Below are positions 12,401 through 23,628 of a stretch of DNA of 64,000 nucleotides, in pieces. How positions within the stretch are numbered: the first letter of the stretch is position 1; each line of letters starts with the position of its first letter. The notes beneath the pieces were generated by a model. It did no database searches, was not told where the DNA came from, and worked only from the letters and a program-made list of their open reading frames with translations. The stretch lies in NCBI RefSeq assembly GCF_048544455.1, contig NC_133537.1, positions 67,524,134 through 67,588,133 of the forward strand, in the 5' to 3' direction. Made by a program: the position numbers and the translations under genes. Origin of the DNA: Silene latifolia. Its lineage: Eukaryota; Streptophyta; Magnoliopsida; Caryophyllales; Caryophyllaceae.

Positions 12401-13288
12401 GATAATGCAAAATTTCGCGAGGTTGGAGGCAAATATTTGCCTAGGCATGTCTTTTTGCTATTTTGAGCATCCTTTGTTAATTCCTACTACCTTTCATGGT
12501 CTCATATTAGCTGAAGTCTTGTTGCATGTAAATTGTAAGTCTCATGACTCTCAACTTTCTTTGTTTTCCTTTTCAATTTCAGGTTAAAGAAACTATAATA
12601 GTCCAAAGTAAGAGTTAAGTCTTCTTGTGTTACACAGGTGATATTCCCTTCACCTATAAAGACACAATATTTTTCTCTCTTTTTCTTTGTTTATAGTTTT
12701 TCTCAAGCTGTTTGATGTGTTTTTCTCATATGATGTGGGATTGAGTATGAATTATTATTATTATTCAGATATCATATAACTTCAGACCCTTACATGGTAA
12801 TGGAAATATGACCTTTTGTCTTTTAAATGCTAACTAGACTATACAAAGTCATATTCCCTGTTTGATTATTGCTTTGTGTTAATATTCCTGCCTTTCGTAC
12901 TTATTCAATAATATATTCATATAAATTATATTGTGTTTGCCTATTATAGATTTCAGATTCGTCGGATGGTGACGATGCGCCTTCATATGTTGATTGAGGC
13001 TCCTTTGACATTGCACGTACATGATTGAAGCCCCTTCTACATTCAAATTACTAAGTGGCGTGGTCTAGCTAGTTACGTAGCATTGTTTTCAATTTTTTGG
13101 ACAACTTTATGTTGAATTTTCTATGCTATAGTATTTGTAACAAAATATATCAAATGCACGATATTATTTATAAAAGTACATGGGTACTTCGATCATTTTA
13201 TATTGCATTTTGTTTTTTCATAATTTAGTTTGTAATTTAGGTCTATTAAATCTCTACGATGTTAGGAAATCAAATTCTCAAAAATCTG
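12401..13288. other. CACTA-1 right interior, no confident gene
   Basis: AT-rich DNA continuing the CACTA body after the nested element. An acceptor-like atag at about 12950 is followed by a short acidic open stretch ending SSDGDDAPSYVD and a stop at about 12998. It could be a terminal exon of a transposon or captured gene, but I cannot name it. Confidence 0.45.
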
Positions 13289-13630
13289 AACGCCGAAATT
13301 ATACGTGACAATAAGAAGTCAATTTGTGTCTGAATAAAGTGTCAAAAGGCATATTTGACGCCCAAAAGCATCACTGAGGTTGACAGTTTAAAGCGTCAAT
13401 ACATATATGACTGACGCTTAATACTGTCTAATCAAGGGACACAAAAAAGCGTCAATAGTTATTGAAGACGCTTAAAAGTGTCAAAAGTGTTGACAAAAAA
13501 AAGCGTCGAAAAATAGTGACGGCCCAAAAATTGACGCTTTTCAAAAGCGTCAATAAACTAAAAAGTGACGCTTTAAAGCGTCGAAAATCGCTCAAAAAAG
13601 CGTCATCAATGCAAGGGTTGTGTAGTAGTG
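13289..13630. repeat. Right subterminal repeat array and terminal inverted repeat of CACTA-1
   Basis: About ten copies of AAGCGTC/GACGCTT in both orientations at roughly 13390-13605, then ...TTGTGTAGTAGTG at the terminus. In CACTA elements such arrays bind the element-encoded TNPA-type protein (family knowledge). The 66-codon and 61-codon ORFs across it are repeat artefacts. Confidence 0.85.
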
Positions 13631-14855
13631 GCACCACTCCTATTCGTCAATTATATAAGTAAAATAAAATGAATTCTACCCTGTATTTGTTTGTGAGAAG
13701 AGAACATTGGAGAACGAGAAGCTCAAAAGTTAAAAGACAACTACCATAACTACACTTAGCATCGACAACTGTCTGAATTATCATGAGGCCAAGGAGGAAA
13801 GTGATGAATGCTACACCAGGGCGGAAGCGTGATCACCGTCTCCTCGTGTCCTCGATGAACATCAATTCAACAGTATAAATAAAATAACGTGCCATGTTCC
13901 AAGCACAAGTATCGCCAATATCAAGCATCTAATTATTTAGACCACATGTGATATGCTCAACCTAACACAAAGACAGATGCAAATCATGAAATCTACAGTA
14001 CTTTCTAACCCCAATGAGCACTACTGCACTAGTGTGATTCGTTAAGAATTTGTGAAGATTTTATCAGCCAGTGAACGCAAATGGGCCGGGTCAGGTCTGA
14101 ATCACCAATTTGGATTGAAGCACTTCGCATTATACATGCATTATGCCTAGAACAAGAACAACTCCAGAACCATCAAGGTTTACATCACACCAGTTCATAT
14201 CTCGGACCTTACAAGAGCAGGATTGTCTTTGCTACCATGGCATTAGTACCATACCGAGCTTTTTATGAGTTCCAACTACAGAAAATTTCACTAACACAAA
14301 AAAGCACAAGTAATGAATCACTTGATTACGAGGGAGGACTCCATAGTAAGTTCGATACAATTTCACATTGATTTATTTCACCTCCCTAAGTTACAAATCA
14401 AGGTCTAAGGTAAGTTTAATTTCAACCTTAAAAGGGTCTATGATGACATCTGCCTTCTGCGACGCTGTACGAAAATAATCAATTGAATCAACGCCTTGGG
14501 CTGGAATACCGTTTTGGTGTCACTGGTAGATGTAGTTGATAACTTGTTCAAGATCGGGGAGCACGCATGCAATAATTCAATTAACTTGAGCTGAATCTTA
14601 GACCCACTACAAATGATGAGGTCGACATAACAGAGAAAATTCAGCAAACATCAGGGTTGTAGTGTAGAGTGTTGAACGTCGAGTGTCTATGCTTTCAGTA
14701 ACCTGAGAGAAAGAGCATTCAATGAAATTGATAGTTACCCTAACAAGGCTTTAGTAGCTACGATCATACAAGACTAAACTGAACTAAACCACAACATTGA
14801 GAAACCATTATAGAGTTATTTTTTAAATTGTGTAAAACTAAATTAGTAGACTATT
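13631..14855. other. Intergenic DNA between CACTA-1 and LINE-1, unassigned
   Basis: A 96-codon ORF at 14081-14371 (plus) and a 69-codon ORF at 14438-14647 (minus) have no recognisable domain. Base composition is more gene-like than the flanks, so this may be remnant host or untranslated sequence, but nothing supports a specific call. Confidence 0.4.
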
Positions 14856-14870
14856 ATTAATGTTATTTTT
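14856..14870. repeat. 15-bp target-site duplication of LINE-1 (3' side)
   Basis: attaatgttattttt here is repeated exactly at 19700-19714. The T run to 14875 overlaps the poly(A) tail of the minus-strand LINE. Confidence 0.9.
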
Positions 14871-14979
14871 TTTTTGGAAAAAGTTAAGTATATTAGAATC
14901 AATCAAATAATGTTGTGTACATGAGAGTATAAAAAGAATAGAGCATTACATTACAAAAACTAGTGATAGACTAAGGCCG

Positions 14980-17900
14980 CTAAGTCAAATGTAAACTTTG
15001 GAGCCAAGAAAGATCTTTGGTGTGTATGGCACTCAGATTCAGTCTCAGGAACCGCGTGTGAATGTCTTGCATAATCTGATTCACCATATCTTCAGGTCTT
15101 CTCACATAGGTATGCACTCTTGCCTCATTCCTTGCCATCCAAACCCAATAGATCAGAGCCACATGACATGCTCCAATAAATCTGCGTTGTAAACTAGTGA
15201 GTCTAACAGAAGAAAACCAGTGAACCAGCTCAGATATGTTGAAGTAAACATGAAGTTGTTGCTGCAACAATCTGCAGCATCTAACACTGTAAGGGCGGGA
15301 GTAAAACAGATGATCATGGTCTTCATTTGAAGAAGCACAAATGTCACATCTCAAATCAGCAGCAATTCCCATTCTTGCCATTCTGTCTTTGGTAAGTAGT
15401 CTCTTATGCATAAAGGACCAGAAAATGAAGGAAGTCTTAGGCACATTCATTGTGTTCCAGCACAGGAATCCCCAGTTAACCTTTGGATGTTTAGTACGTA
15501 GCCAATCATAACCTGACTGAGGAGTATAAGGTCTGTCAGAATCTAACCATTTGTTATCAACATAAACTTGCTTGAAGGCTTGCATTGTGTGAGTAATTTT
15601 CTTCCAGGTCCAACTACTATCAGGGGGAGCAATATAGTCAGACCACTCAGTCCCTTTCATATAAACATGGCTTACCCATCGAACCCAGAGACGATATTTT
15701 TTGGTTGCACGCCACTACGCATACTTCCCAATGAGAGCTCTATTCCAAATCTTAGCATCTTTGATCCCAAGCCCACCTTCATCCTTTGGTAGGCAGCAAC
15801 TACCCCAGTTGATATTAGGAGCTCTCTTATAATTAGCATCTCCACCTCACAAATAATTCCTACATAAGAAGTTGATCCTATTCAAAATGTTGCTTGGAAT
15901 CACAAAAATAGTAGACCAGTAAGAGTGAAAAGTAGAGAGAACAGATTGGACCAACACTAGCCTGCCAGAATAAGATAAATGTCTGGCACCCCAACCTCTG
16001 ATTCTAGTTAAGATCTTGTTAAGCAGTTTCATCCCTTCAGTCTTAATCAATTTCTTGGAAGAAATTGGAACTCCCAAGTATCTAAATGGTAAAACACCAC
16101 GATGAAAACTAGACACTTGTAGAATATTAGCAATAGTATCAGCTGGCACCCCATTAAAAAAGATATCAGATTTGGCTTTGTTGAGGGTCAAACCAGAAGC
16201 ACTGGAAAAAGTAGAGAACCCCCTTAACATCCACATAATGGAGGCTTCATTCCCTTTGCAGAATAATAAGAGGTCATCAGCAAAAAGGAGATGATTAAGT
16301 CTAGTATGACCACAAAGGGGATGAAACCTAAAGTCATCTTGTTTGGCCACCACACCCAGGTTCCTTGATAAATACTCCATACACACAGTAAAAAGGAGAG
16401 GGGATAAAGGATCACCTTGCCTTAAGCCTCTTTTACCAGGAAAAAATCCAAAAGTGCTGTCATTGACTGATAAAGAATAAGAAGGAGAAGTAACACAAGC
16501 CATGACCAAATTAATGAAATCCTTAGGGAACTTTAAGGCACTAAGCATTTGACTCAGAAAAGTCCATTCCACTGAGTCATAAGCTTTCTTCAAGTTAATT
16601 TTGATCATACATCTAGGAGAGGCTACCTTCCTATTATACAGTCTAACTAAGTCTTGACAAATGAGGACATTCTCCACAATGTTTCTACTTTTAACAAAAC
16701 CACCCTGACTCTCACTTATAATAGCAGGCAAGACCATGTTAAGCCTATTACACATCACCTTAGTTATAGCTTTATAAGTAATATTGCAGCAAGCAATAAG
16801 ACGAAATTCAAGCACACTCTTAGGGTTAGCAACCTTGGGGATAAGTGTCAAAGTAGTAGTGTTTACCTGCCTTAGCAGCTGGCCAGTTTGGAAAAAATTT
16901 TGAATAGCCTGGACAACTGCTTCACCAACTGTGTCCTAAGAATCCTTAAAAAATTGGCTTGAGAAGCCATCAGGACCAGGGGATTTTGTTGTAGGGATGG
17001 AAAAAATGAACTCTTTAATCTCAGTAGAGGACACAGGGGCCAACAGAATATTGCTATGTTCCTGGGTAATCAATGGGCCTGTTCTGACAGTAGGAACATG
17101 AACATGAGTAGTGACCTGAGAAGAACCAAGAAGGTCCTTGTAATATTGCAGGAATGCCTCTTCAATATCAGTAGGATTAGTGCACATCACACCATCAACC
17201 CCTTGAATACACATGACTCTATTATGTATCTGTCTGGCCCTAATCTGATTGTGAAAGAACTGAGTGTTTTCATCACCAAACTTAGTCCAAGTGATCTTAG
17301 CTTTTTGACATAAGTAACTGTATTGAGCTTTGCAAAGCTGCCTATAAGAATCAGCTGCCACTTTTTCAGCTGCCAATATAGAAACATCAGTAGGACAGCT
17401 ATGTATCTGTATCTGCAGAGCATCCAAAAGAGATGTTGCAACCCCTACAGCTTTTTCCACATCAGAAAATCTATTGTTGTTTAGAGTTTTCAAAGGCTTC
17501 TTCAGCATCTTGAGTTTACTTACTACTTGAAACATGGGAGATTCTCTCACAGTTTAAATCCAAACAGTACTGACAATACTTTTATACTCACTATCCAGGC
17601 TCCACATATTATAATACCTGAACTGAGGACGTCTATGAGGTCTGATGGCAGTTCTAGAACACACACAAGGGTTGTGGTCAAATAATCCTTCAGGCAAAAA
17701 ATGTGCATAAGCATCAGGATACATTGCAAGCCACTCATCATTGACCAAAAACCTATCAATTCTAGAGAAACCTCTAGAGGAAGGACTGTGCTTGTTATTC
17801 CAAGTAAAAAAAATCCCCTTGACCTTTGATATCATACAACCCACAATAAGTGACACATTCCCTAAACTCAACAATATCTTCCCAGGTCACCTCCCCTCCT

Positions 17901-18355
17901 ATTCTTTCATTATAATTCAAGACATTGTTAAAGTAACCACAAACACTCCAAGGACCTTGATAACCATCATGAATATCTTTCAAATATTTCCACAAATAAG
18001 TTCTCTGAGCAGCATCATTAAAACCATATACCACTGAAAATAAGAAAGTGTCCCCAGAGGCTATCTCAACAATTTTAGCAGTAATACATTGAGCATTAGC
18101 ATGAAGCATATCCACCTGAAAGATTTGAGGATTCCAAATAACCTAAACCCTACCCCTTTGATGATAAAAATTATTATTGACTCCCTGTCACTGAGAGCCA
18201 ATATTATTCAACACAGAATCAAAATCTTGCAGCTTTATTTTTGTTTTAACTAAACCAAAAAGACCAATATTATTTTGATGAAGAAATTTTTTAACATCTA
18301 GCTGCTTATTAACTCTATTTATTCCCCGCACATTCCAATATCCAATGTTACTCAT
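14980..18355 (-). pseudogene. LINE-1 ORF2: endonuclease, reverse transcriptase, zf-RVT
   Basis: This ORF encodes the nicking and reverse-transcription machinery of the LINE. It starts MSNIGYWNVRGINRVNKQLD, the N-terminus of an APE-type endonuclease domain that extends to about 17600. Reverse transcriptase follows, with CMIKINLKKAYDSVEW, GLRQGDPLSPLLF and FADDLLLF (within 15847-16851). A C-terminal zf-RVT-like domain contains CDICASSNEDHDHLF (15120-15480). Breaks: stops at about 18192, 18144, 17554, 16936, 15847 and 15717, and a 1-base frameshift near 17815 in an A/T homopolymer. Most stops look like former Trp codons. Apart from the frameshift it is one frame of about 1125 codons. Confidence 0.9.
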
Positions 18356-19655
18356 GATTTACTATACCTGGTGGTTCCTCCAATCCCCCTTGCAATTGAG
18401 TCACACTCCTTGAGCTAGTAGTAACAGCAGCCACAAAAGTCTTTGCTGGTGACAAATGATTCTGTGGTGACTGATGTTCCTGCCTAGCCACTTGTTGCAG
18501 AACAATCACAGGTATAATGAGACTGGAATCATGAAAAGTGGGTCCCCCAAAAGGCACTTTAGTAGGCTGTACCCTCTGAGAAGGACCAGGATTAGGTTCA
18601 CCAGAAGTAGTCCTCTATACTGGTCTCCACACTTTCTTAGCTGGTTTAGGCACTGGTTTAGCAGTAGGTGCAGGACCCTTTGATTTAGCAACAGTCTTCT
18701 TCTTACAGAGATCAGTTGTGTGTCCAATACCCTTGCATAGGCCACAAACTGTGGGCTTCCACTCATATTCAACCAAGATAGTTACATCAGTTTCTTTCTC
18801 ATCTAAAAATTGCAGCTTATCTGGAAAGTCTTGTCCTATCTCCACCTCAACCAACAGACGAGCGAAACCAAGTCTAGTCTTATCCTTAGTAGCAGTATCC
18901 CTCTTAATAAATTTTCCAATCAGGCCTGCTATCTTTTCCAGACTTGATTTCCCCCAAAATTTCAAAGGGAGTCCACACAGACGTAACCAAATGGGCACAT
19001 GTTGAACACGCTCCTTGTAAAGACTACATGATTCTATCCATGGCTTAACAACTAGTGGCTTATTATCAAACATAGGAAAACCCTGCTGTAAGACAAGTTG
19101 TTGACATTCCTTGGTAGGAAATCAAACAAGAAAGACTCCATTAGGGAGAAACGAGACCTTGTCAAAATTATAGACCCCCCATAGTTTGTTCACAAACCCA
19201 GATAGTAATTCCCAAAGAGGATTACTACCCAACACATAACACACCACAGCAGAATCCCAATATGAAATCTCAGGCGCAATATCCTCATGAGTAAGTTGAA
19301 GTTTAGACGATGAAGCAATAGTAGGAGACTTAGGAGAGCAAGCACGTTTACCTTTTACTTCCGTCCATCCCTTCGCATCAACCTCTTGATCAGAAGGGGA
19401 AGAAACATCATCCTCAACAATAGTTGACATGTCAATCACAGGTATCCCAATGATTCCACTCATCACCCTTGTCTTTGTAACTTCAGACGATTGTGGTATC
19501 CCAGCAGGCGAAACCGAAGTATCAGAAACAATCGAAGATTCAGAAGTATCCATATCTAAATTTAGATCAGCACAATTAGTAAATGAAAGACGAATTTTAG
19601 CTTTAGGTCGATTTTTATTTCTAATTTGGGATTTTTTGGTGATTTTTCTTGCCAT
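18348..19655 (-). pseudogene. LINE-1 ORF1: nucleic-acid-binding protein (DUF4283-like, CCHC knuckle)
   Basis: One frame of 435 codons with two internal stops, TGA at 19122-19124 and TAG at 18615-18617. It begins MARKITKKSQIRNKNRPKAK, a basic N-terminus. The middle (LVVKPW, WLRLCGLPLKFWG) matches what is known of DUF4283 in plant LINE ORF1. A CX2CX4HX4C knuckle (CGLCKGIGHTTDLC) follows. It ends ...VNHE, and its stop lies inside the start of ORF2. The protein would coat LINE RNA. The TGA follows GVFLV, where related frames usually have Arg (CGA). Confidence 0.85.
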
Positions 19656-19714
19656 TTTGCAAGATCAAAACCCTAGAGAGAAGGCAGAGAAACCTCTCTA
19701 TTAATGTTATTTTT

Positions 19715-20348
19715 ATTTCTGAAAAAAAAAACGATTACAAAATCGAAAAATAGAAGAAATTTATTAGTTTAAATGAATTCAATTATGGAAACAACTTTTG
19801 TACATAAATAAGGAGATGAATGTATGATAACCACTAAACAATAATAAATCATAAAATTAAAAATTATCAACTATTTTCAAACGAATAAATATGACATTTA
19901 AGAATATTTGCAAATAAAACGGACTTAAGAATACAAGCATAACTTGGTGGCAATGACTAGGTTTACATTATCATTGACATGGAGTTGAATATGTAAACGA
20001 AAGGTTTAAATTTAGCTAAATAATTTATTAATTTTAGCTTGGAGCATGCAATTGTTAAGGGCCGAGAGAAATAGGAGTAGTGTAAATGAAAAGCGGTGGT
20101 CTGGAGGCTGTTGAGAAAGTTAGGTTATGTAAATGTGGTTTATATATACACTTCGTATAGGTTTTGGGATATGGACTTGGGAGATTTGGTCTGTGTGAGA
20201 GATTGAGTGTTACGGGTTGTGAAATTTGGGTTGTGTATTGCCAAAATGGCGATGTATTCAAGCGTTAAGCATACAAACAAGTAATAGAATGCATCTACAA
20301 AAAGAATAATTGACTAAGGTTTTGGTTTCCTAGCTTACTACGTAGGTT
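19715..20348. other. AT-rich spacer, no gene seen
   Basis: No coding or RNA feature supportable. A 68-codon minus ORF (20055-20261) has no family resemblance. Confidence 0.5.
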
Positions 20349-20870
20349 TTGTTAGTTATTAGGAAATTAATATGTATATATTTCCTAATAGTGTCTTATT
20401 CCCTTATTAGTCTAGATATTTTATCTTGAGTGGAATAAGTATATAAATTCCCATGTTTTATTCTAGGTTACTTAAGGAGAGGGAGATAATATTTGTGACT
20501 ACAACTTATGAAAGTCGATTTGTAAGGTTCCCTCCGGGGAGGAAGCATCAGTTTGTTTCGGGCTCAATTTGATTGGTGTTCGTCTGAATTTGGAGAATGA
20601 AGGAGTCTGTTCGGATCTTGCTGGCCTCAAGATCATTTGTCCTTCATCTCGTTTGGGTAGTCTCTTTTGTCCCTTTGAGATTAATATTTTGTTGGTAGAA
20701 TAGAGTATACTTTTTACCTCTTAGTAGCGCGTGTATACCGGTGTACTTTTGTATTATTATCTCTACAATAGTAAAATTGCTCTCCTTCAGGATGGATGTA
20801 GCCAGTTATTGAACTGGTAAACCACGTATATCTGTGTGGCATCTTTATTTGTTACTGATAAGACGGGTTT
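20349..20870 (+). repeat. LTR-like remnant (copia-type), boundaries uncertain
   Basis: Begins TGTTAGTTATTAGG and has a 10-bp inverted repeat (attaggaaat/atttcctaat) near 20357-20390. A TATA-like tataaattccc follows at about 20432. Near its end it reads gaactggtaaaccacgtata then tctgtgtgg, resembling the 3' part of Ty1/copia LTRs. I found no target duplication and no partner LTR, so it may be solo or truncated. Confidence 0.35.
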
Positions 20871-20989
20871 TATACATGATTATGGGGTTGATTAAGTGTT
20901 AATTGAAGAGCCAAATGAGGGGTCTTACAAGGCATAATGCGGATTCATGTGTCATTCTTATTTCGTGCTCATATTGGCTATTTATACCG

Positions 20990-21260
20990 AGCGTGGGACC
21001 CGAGGTCAAGACACGAGTAAGAACCGGAATAATGAGCTCGTTGGTGTCGAAGTGGTGCAAGTCGCAAAGGAGAGTGGGCTGTAGCATGGTGAAGTAAGGC
21101 GAGCTGCCCAAGCAGCAGAGACCCGCCGCGCAAAACAGGAGCACGAATCAGACCCAGGAGGAGAGCAGTAGGAGAGCCGCCTACCACTCGGGCTAGCCGC
21201 AAGCGAGCCGCCCAGAGCTAGGCTAGCCGCCCATGTCAGAGGAGTAACAGCCACGCGCGT
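20990..21260. other. GC-rich patch of unknown origin
   Basis: A local GC-rich island rich in gccgcc and tagccg, unlike its AT-rich surroundings. It gives overlapping minus-strand ORFs up to 82 codons (21006-21254) that are alanine/serine-rich and look like composition effects. Its right edge meets LINE-derived RNase H sequence. Confidence 0.45.
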
Positions 21261-21281
21261 TGTCGTTGGTCTTGGCTTGAA

Positions 21282-21464
21282 TTGTTGAGCGTGAATCTGA
21301 TGGTTTTCCTAAAGTCTATACTTTGTTCTATTATCACTATTACTTTAATATTGGAGGAAATTCGTGGACTTTTTAGTTTTTTTCACTGCTTATGTTTTAA
21401 CTTTATTCCGAGACATCTTAATGGCATTGCGCATAGTCTAGCAAAGCAAGCCATGAAACTGTGA
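21282..21464 (+). pseudogene. RNase H-like (RVT_3) 3' fragment of a LINE or related element
   Basis: The reading EEIRGLFSFFHCLCFNFIPR then HLNGIAHSLAKQAMKL ends in a stop. It resembles the C-terminus of the RVT_3 RNase H domain that closes many plant LINE ORF2 proteins, where R.N..AH.LAK is typical. Only about 45 residues are recognisable. The upstream part is degenerate. Confidence 0.55.
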
Positions 21465-22454
21465 AATATTTATTTACAGCTATAAAAAAACTATTACTTT
21501 AATATTAACTTTACTACTATATTATTATTATTATATTATATTAGGCTGTGAGGGGTTGAACTATCGAGCATTACGGAGGACTAGCTATAATATTATTGTC
21601 ATTACTAGACATTGGTCTATTATACTCATGAACCCTAATATTATTTGTCTTAAGCAAAGTATGAGGAACTAATCCTCCCCTCTCGATTCAAGGTACTTAG
21701 AAGTTACTATTTGTCAATTGTGAGACCGACTTAATCCTTTGTTTTATACTTGAGTATTATTTATTCTCCGTTCATAATTTATGATTATTGTATGTTTAAT
21801 TGATTTGGCCAATTAATTATCTCATCCTTCAATCTATTGCAATTCTATATGTTTGAATCCGTAATTGTTCAATTCATTAGATAAAGTTGTGATCTGTAAT
21901 CCAATTATTTGTTTGCCTTTCATCGTAGTTGGGGAAAAGGTGGGAATAAATATATAATTCGAACCGATAACCGCGTGTGTTAATGGTCGTTATTTTCGTT
22001 GATTGTTTTATTCGTTCATGCTGTTAATGAATTAAATCTAGACGCCTGGATTAGTTTGTTCATTAATTAGGTTGCTTAGTCTCGCGTTTCGACCTGAGTA
22101 ATATTATCTAAGGAACATTTAAAATTCTTGTATGTTTTACAACGGGATACTCAAGGGATAAATTGGGATTAGTGGTCGACGATCAATTGTTAATTAGTAG
22201 TTGATAAACCTTGACTCGAGACCTTTTAGCCATTTGAATTCATCTCATTACTTATTGCTTTGTCTTATTAGCTCCTTAGTTATAATCAATCTCAAACCCA
22301 CCCCCCCCCCCATATTATTGTTACTATATAGTTAAGGTAATAGGACTTTATTACTTTTTTTTGGGAGCATACGACTTCGGCTCACCAGTTACTCGCTATA
22401 TTTGGTTCTTATTACCCTAATCAACTAACTATTGGGTAATAGGACGCCTCCGTT
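21465..22454. other. Degenerate repeat DNA, possible LINE endonuclease scrap and LTR-like DNA
   Basis: At about 21545-21672 a frame reads like a very decayed start of a LINE endonuclease (CEGLNYRALRRT, MNPNIICLKQ). The rest is AT-rich with phrases reminiscent of gypsy LTRs. An 11-base C run lies at 22301-22311. No element boundary was found. Confidence 0.3.
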
Positions 22455-23167
22455 ACAACAGAAACTTCAAGTAATAAAGGTAATTTTCGTGAACTTTTGC
22501 AATGGCTTGCGGAAAAAGATGAGAATGTCAATAAGGTTGTATTAAAAAATGCTCATGGAAACTCCAAACTGATTTGTCGTGAAATTAAAATAGATCTTAT
22601 TCATGCTTGTGCTAAGGCAACTACTAAAATCATTCTTGACGAGCTTGGTGATGACTGTTTTGCAATTTTAGCCGATGAATCAAGTGATGTGTCTTATAAG
22701 GAGCAGTTGGCCATTTGTTTACGTTTTGTTGATAAAATGGGGAGAGTCGCTGAAAGCTTTGTTGGTGTGGTAAAAATGAAGGATACTTATTCTTTATCAC
22801 TTAGAGTTGCAATTAAAAAGATAATCGAGGATAACAAACTAAGCATGTCTAGAATTCGTGGTCAAAGTTATGATGGAGCTAGTAACATGCATGAGGGGTG
22901 AAATTAATGGTCTCAAAACTTTGGTTATGAACGACACTCCATCCGCTTATTATGTTCATTTCTTTGGTCATCAACTTCAATTGACTCTTGTTGTCGTTGC
23001 TAAAGAGAATGTTGATTGCACATGGTTTGTTGAACAAGTTGGTTTTTTGTTGAATCTTATGGAAGTTTCTTGTAAGCGTAAAGAAATGTTTCGAGATGGT
23101 CAAGCTAAAAAGATTCTAGAAAGTTTGGAATTAAATGAAAAGAAAAGCAGGCAAGGCTTGAATCAAG
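22455..23167 (+). pseudogene. hAT transposase (ZMYM/TTF-type), first part, 5'-truncated and interrupted
   Basis: Reads GNFRELLQWLAEKDENVNKV, then FAILADESSDVSYKEQ, RIRGQSYDGASNM and HFFGHQLQLTL. These match the DUF4371/hAT transposase core of plant TTF-type zinc-finger (ZMYM1-like) proteins, which cut and join DNA during transposition. The N-terminal zinc-finger part is missing. A 4-base insertion (ATGC duplicated at about 22888) shifts frame, so the reading continues in the frame of 22858-23172. The gene is cut after ...SRQGLNQ by a copia element at 23168 and resumes at 29299. Confidence 0.85.
23163..23167. repeat. Target-site duplication tcaag (left copy) of the copia element
   Basis: tcaag at 23163-23167 is repeated at 29294-29298. 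Confidence 0.92.
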
Positions 23168-23617
23168 TGTAAGTTCTTATAGTCTAAATTAACATGTTCT
23201 AATCTCATAATGACCAAGTAAAAACTGAATGCGAAAGCGATAAAAGATATCGATTACTTACCTCCAGCCATTGCTTGAAATAATTGATCTGTCTTAATGA
23301 ATAACCCAATTTCTTATGTCCCAAATCTGACTTGGCTTCCAAACCCTTAGCATTACAATTAATTTAGATGGTGTATTTTCTTAATGAGGTAGGCTTGGTG
23401 AATCTTAATCAGAATAAATATGTTCCCCTTATATAGATTCTTGCCATCAAAGACTCAACTGAACAGTTTCTTAAATTGTGAGTGGTAAGTTATGGGAGAT
23501 AATAGTGGAAACATAATCCTGAGTAAATTCTACCATACAATGGACCAACTTAATTTCCATAAAATAACTTAATTAAATATTAATGTAATAATTATTTATT
23601 TTATGGAATATCTTACA
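23168..23617 (-). repeat. 3' LTR of the copia element (left copy)
   Basis: 450 bp, TGTAAGTTCTTATAG...ATCTTACA on the plus strand, pairing with 28848-29293. Confidence 0.93.
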
Positions 23618-23628
23618 TTCTCCCACTT
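23618..23628 (-). other. Polypurine tract of the copia element
   Basis: The minus strand reads AAGTGGGAGAA immediately upstream of the 3' LTR. Confidence 0.8.

Larger units (their letters stand above)
408..13630 (+). mobile_element. CACTA (En/Spm) transposon, non-autonomous gene-capturing copy, split by an LTR retrotransposon
   Basis: The left end begins CACTACTACAATTACCTTGA. The right end, read as reverse complement, begins CACTACTACACAACCCTTGC. CACTA termini plus many short subterminal repeats (GACGCTT/AAGCGTC) are the hallmark of the CACTA superfamily. The flanking triplets are cac on the left and gca on the right, so no clean 3-bp target duplication survives. Without the nested LTR element (3088-12400 plus one 5-bp duplication) the transposon would be about 3.9 kb. 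I see no TNP2-type transposase, so it looks non-autonomous. It carries exons of a proteasome alpha-subunit gene near its left end (784-1233), which makes it a gene-capturing (Pack-type) CACTA. The strand given is that of the captured exons. Confidence 0.85.
14866..19699 (-). mobile_element. Full-length L1-type LINE (non-LTR retrotransposon), inactive
   Basis: The minus strand reads a short 5' UTR (19656-19699), ORF1, ORF2 overlapping it by 8 bases, a 3' UTR and a tail of about ten A. A 15-bp target duplication (14856-14870 and 19700-19714) brackets it, as expected from target-primed reverse transcription. The 5' end is complete, but both ORFs carry nonsense codons and ORF2 one frameshift. Confidence 0.92.

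Noticed and set aside
13289-13630. CRISPR-like array of short repeats
   Set aside because: The 7-base motifs alternate orientation with irregular spacing and end at a CACTA terminus, so they are transposon subterminal repeats. The genome is eukaryotic.
13452-13662. ORFs of 61 and 66 codons on opposite strands
   Set aside because: Both are produced by the palindromic AAGCGTC/GACGCTT array.
14081-14371. 96-codon ORF as a host gene
   Set aside because: No domain, no splice context and no family resemblance. Kept only as unassigned DNA.
20349-20870. Firm solo-LTR call
   Set aside because: No target duplication and no matching LTR in the window, so reported only at low confidence.
21006-21254. 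82-codon minus ORF in the GC-rich island as a gene
   Set aside because: Overlapping open frames on the same strand indicate composition, not coding.
22301-22311. C run as a G-quadruplex or regulatory site
   Set aside because: A single homopolymer without four G-runs. It is more likely slippage.
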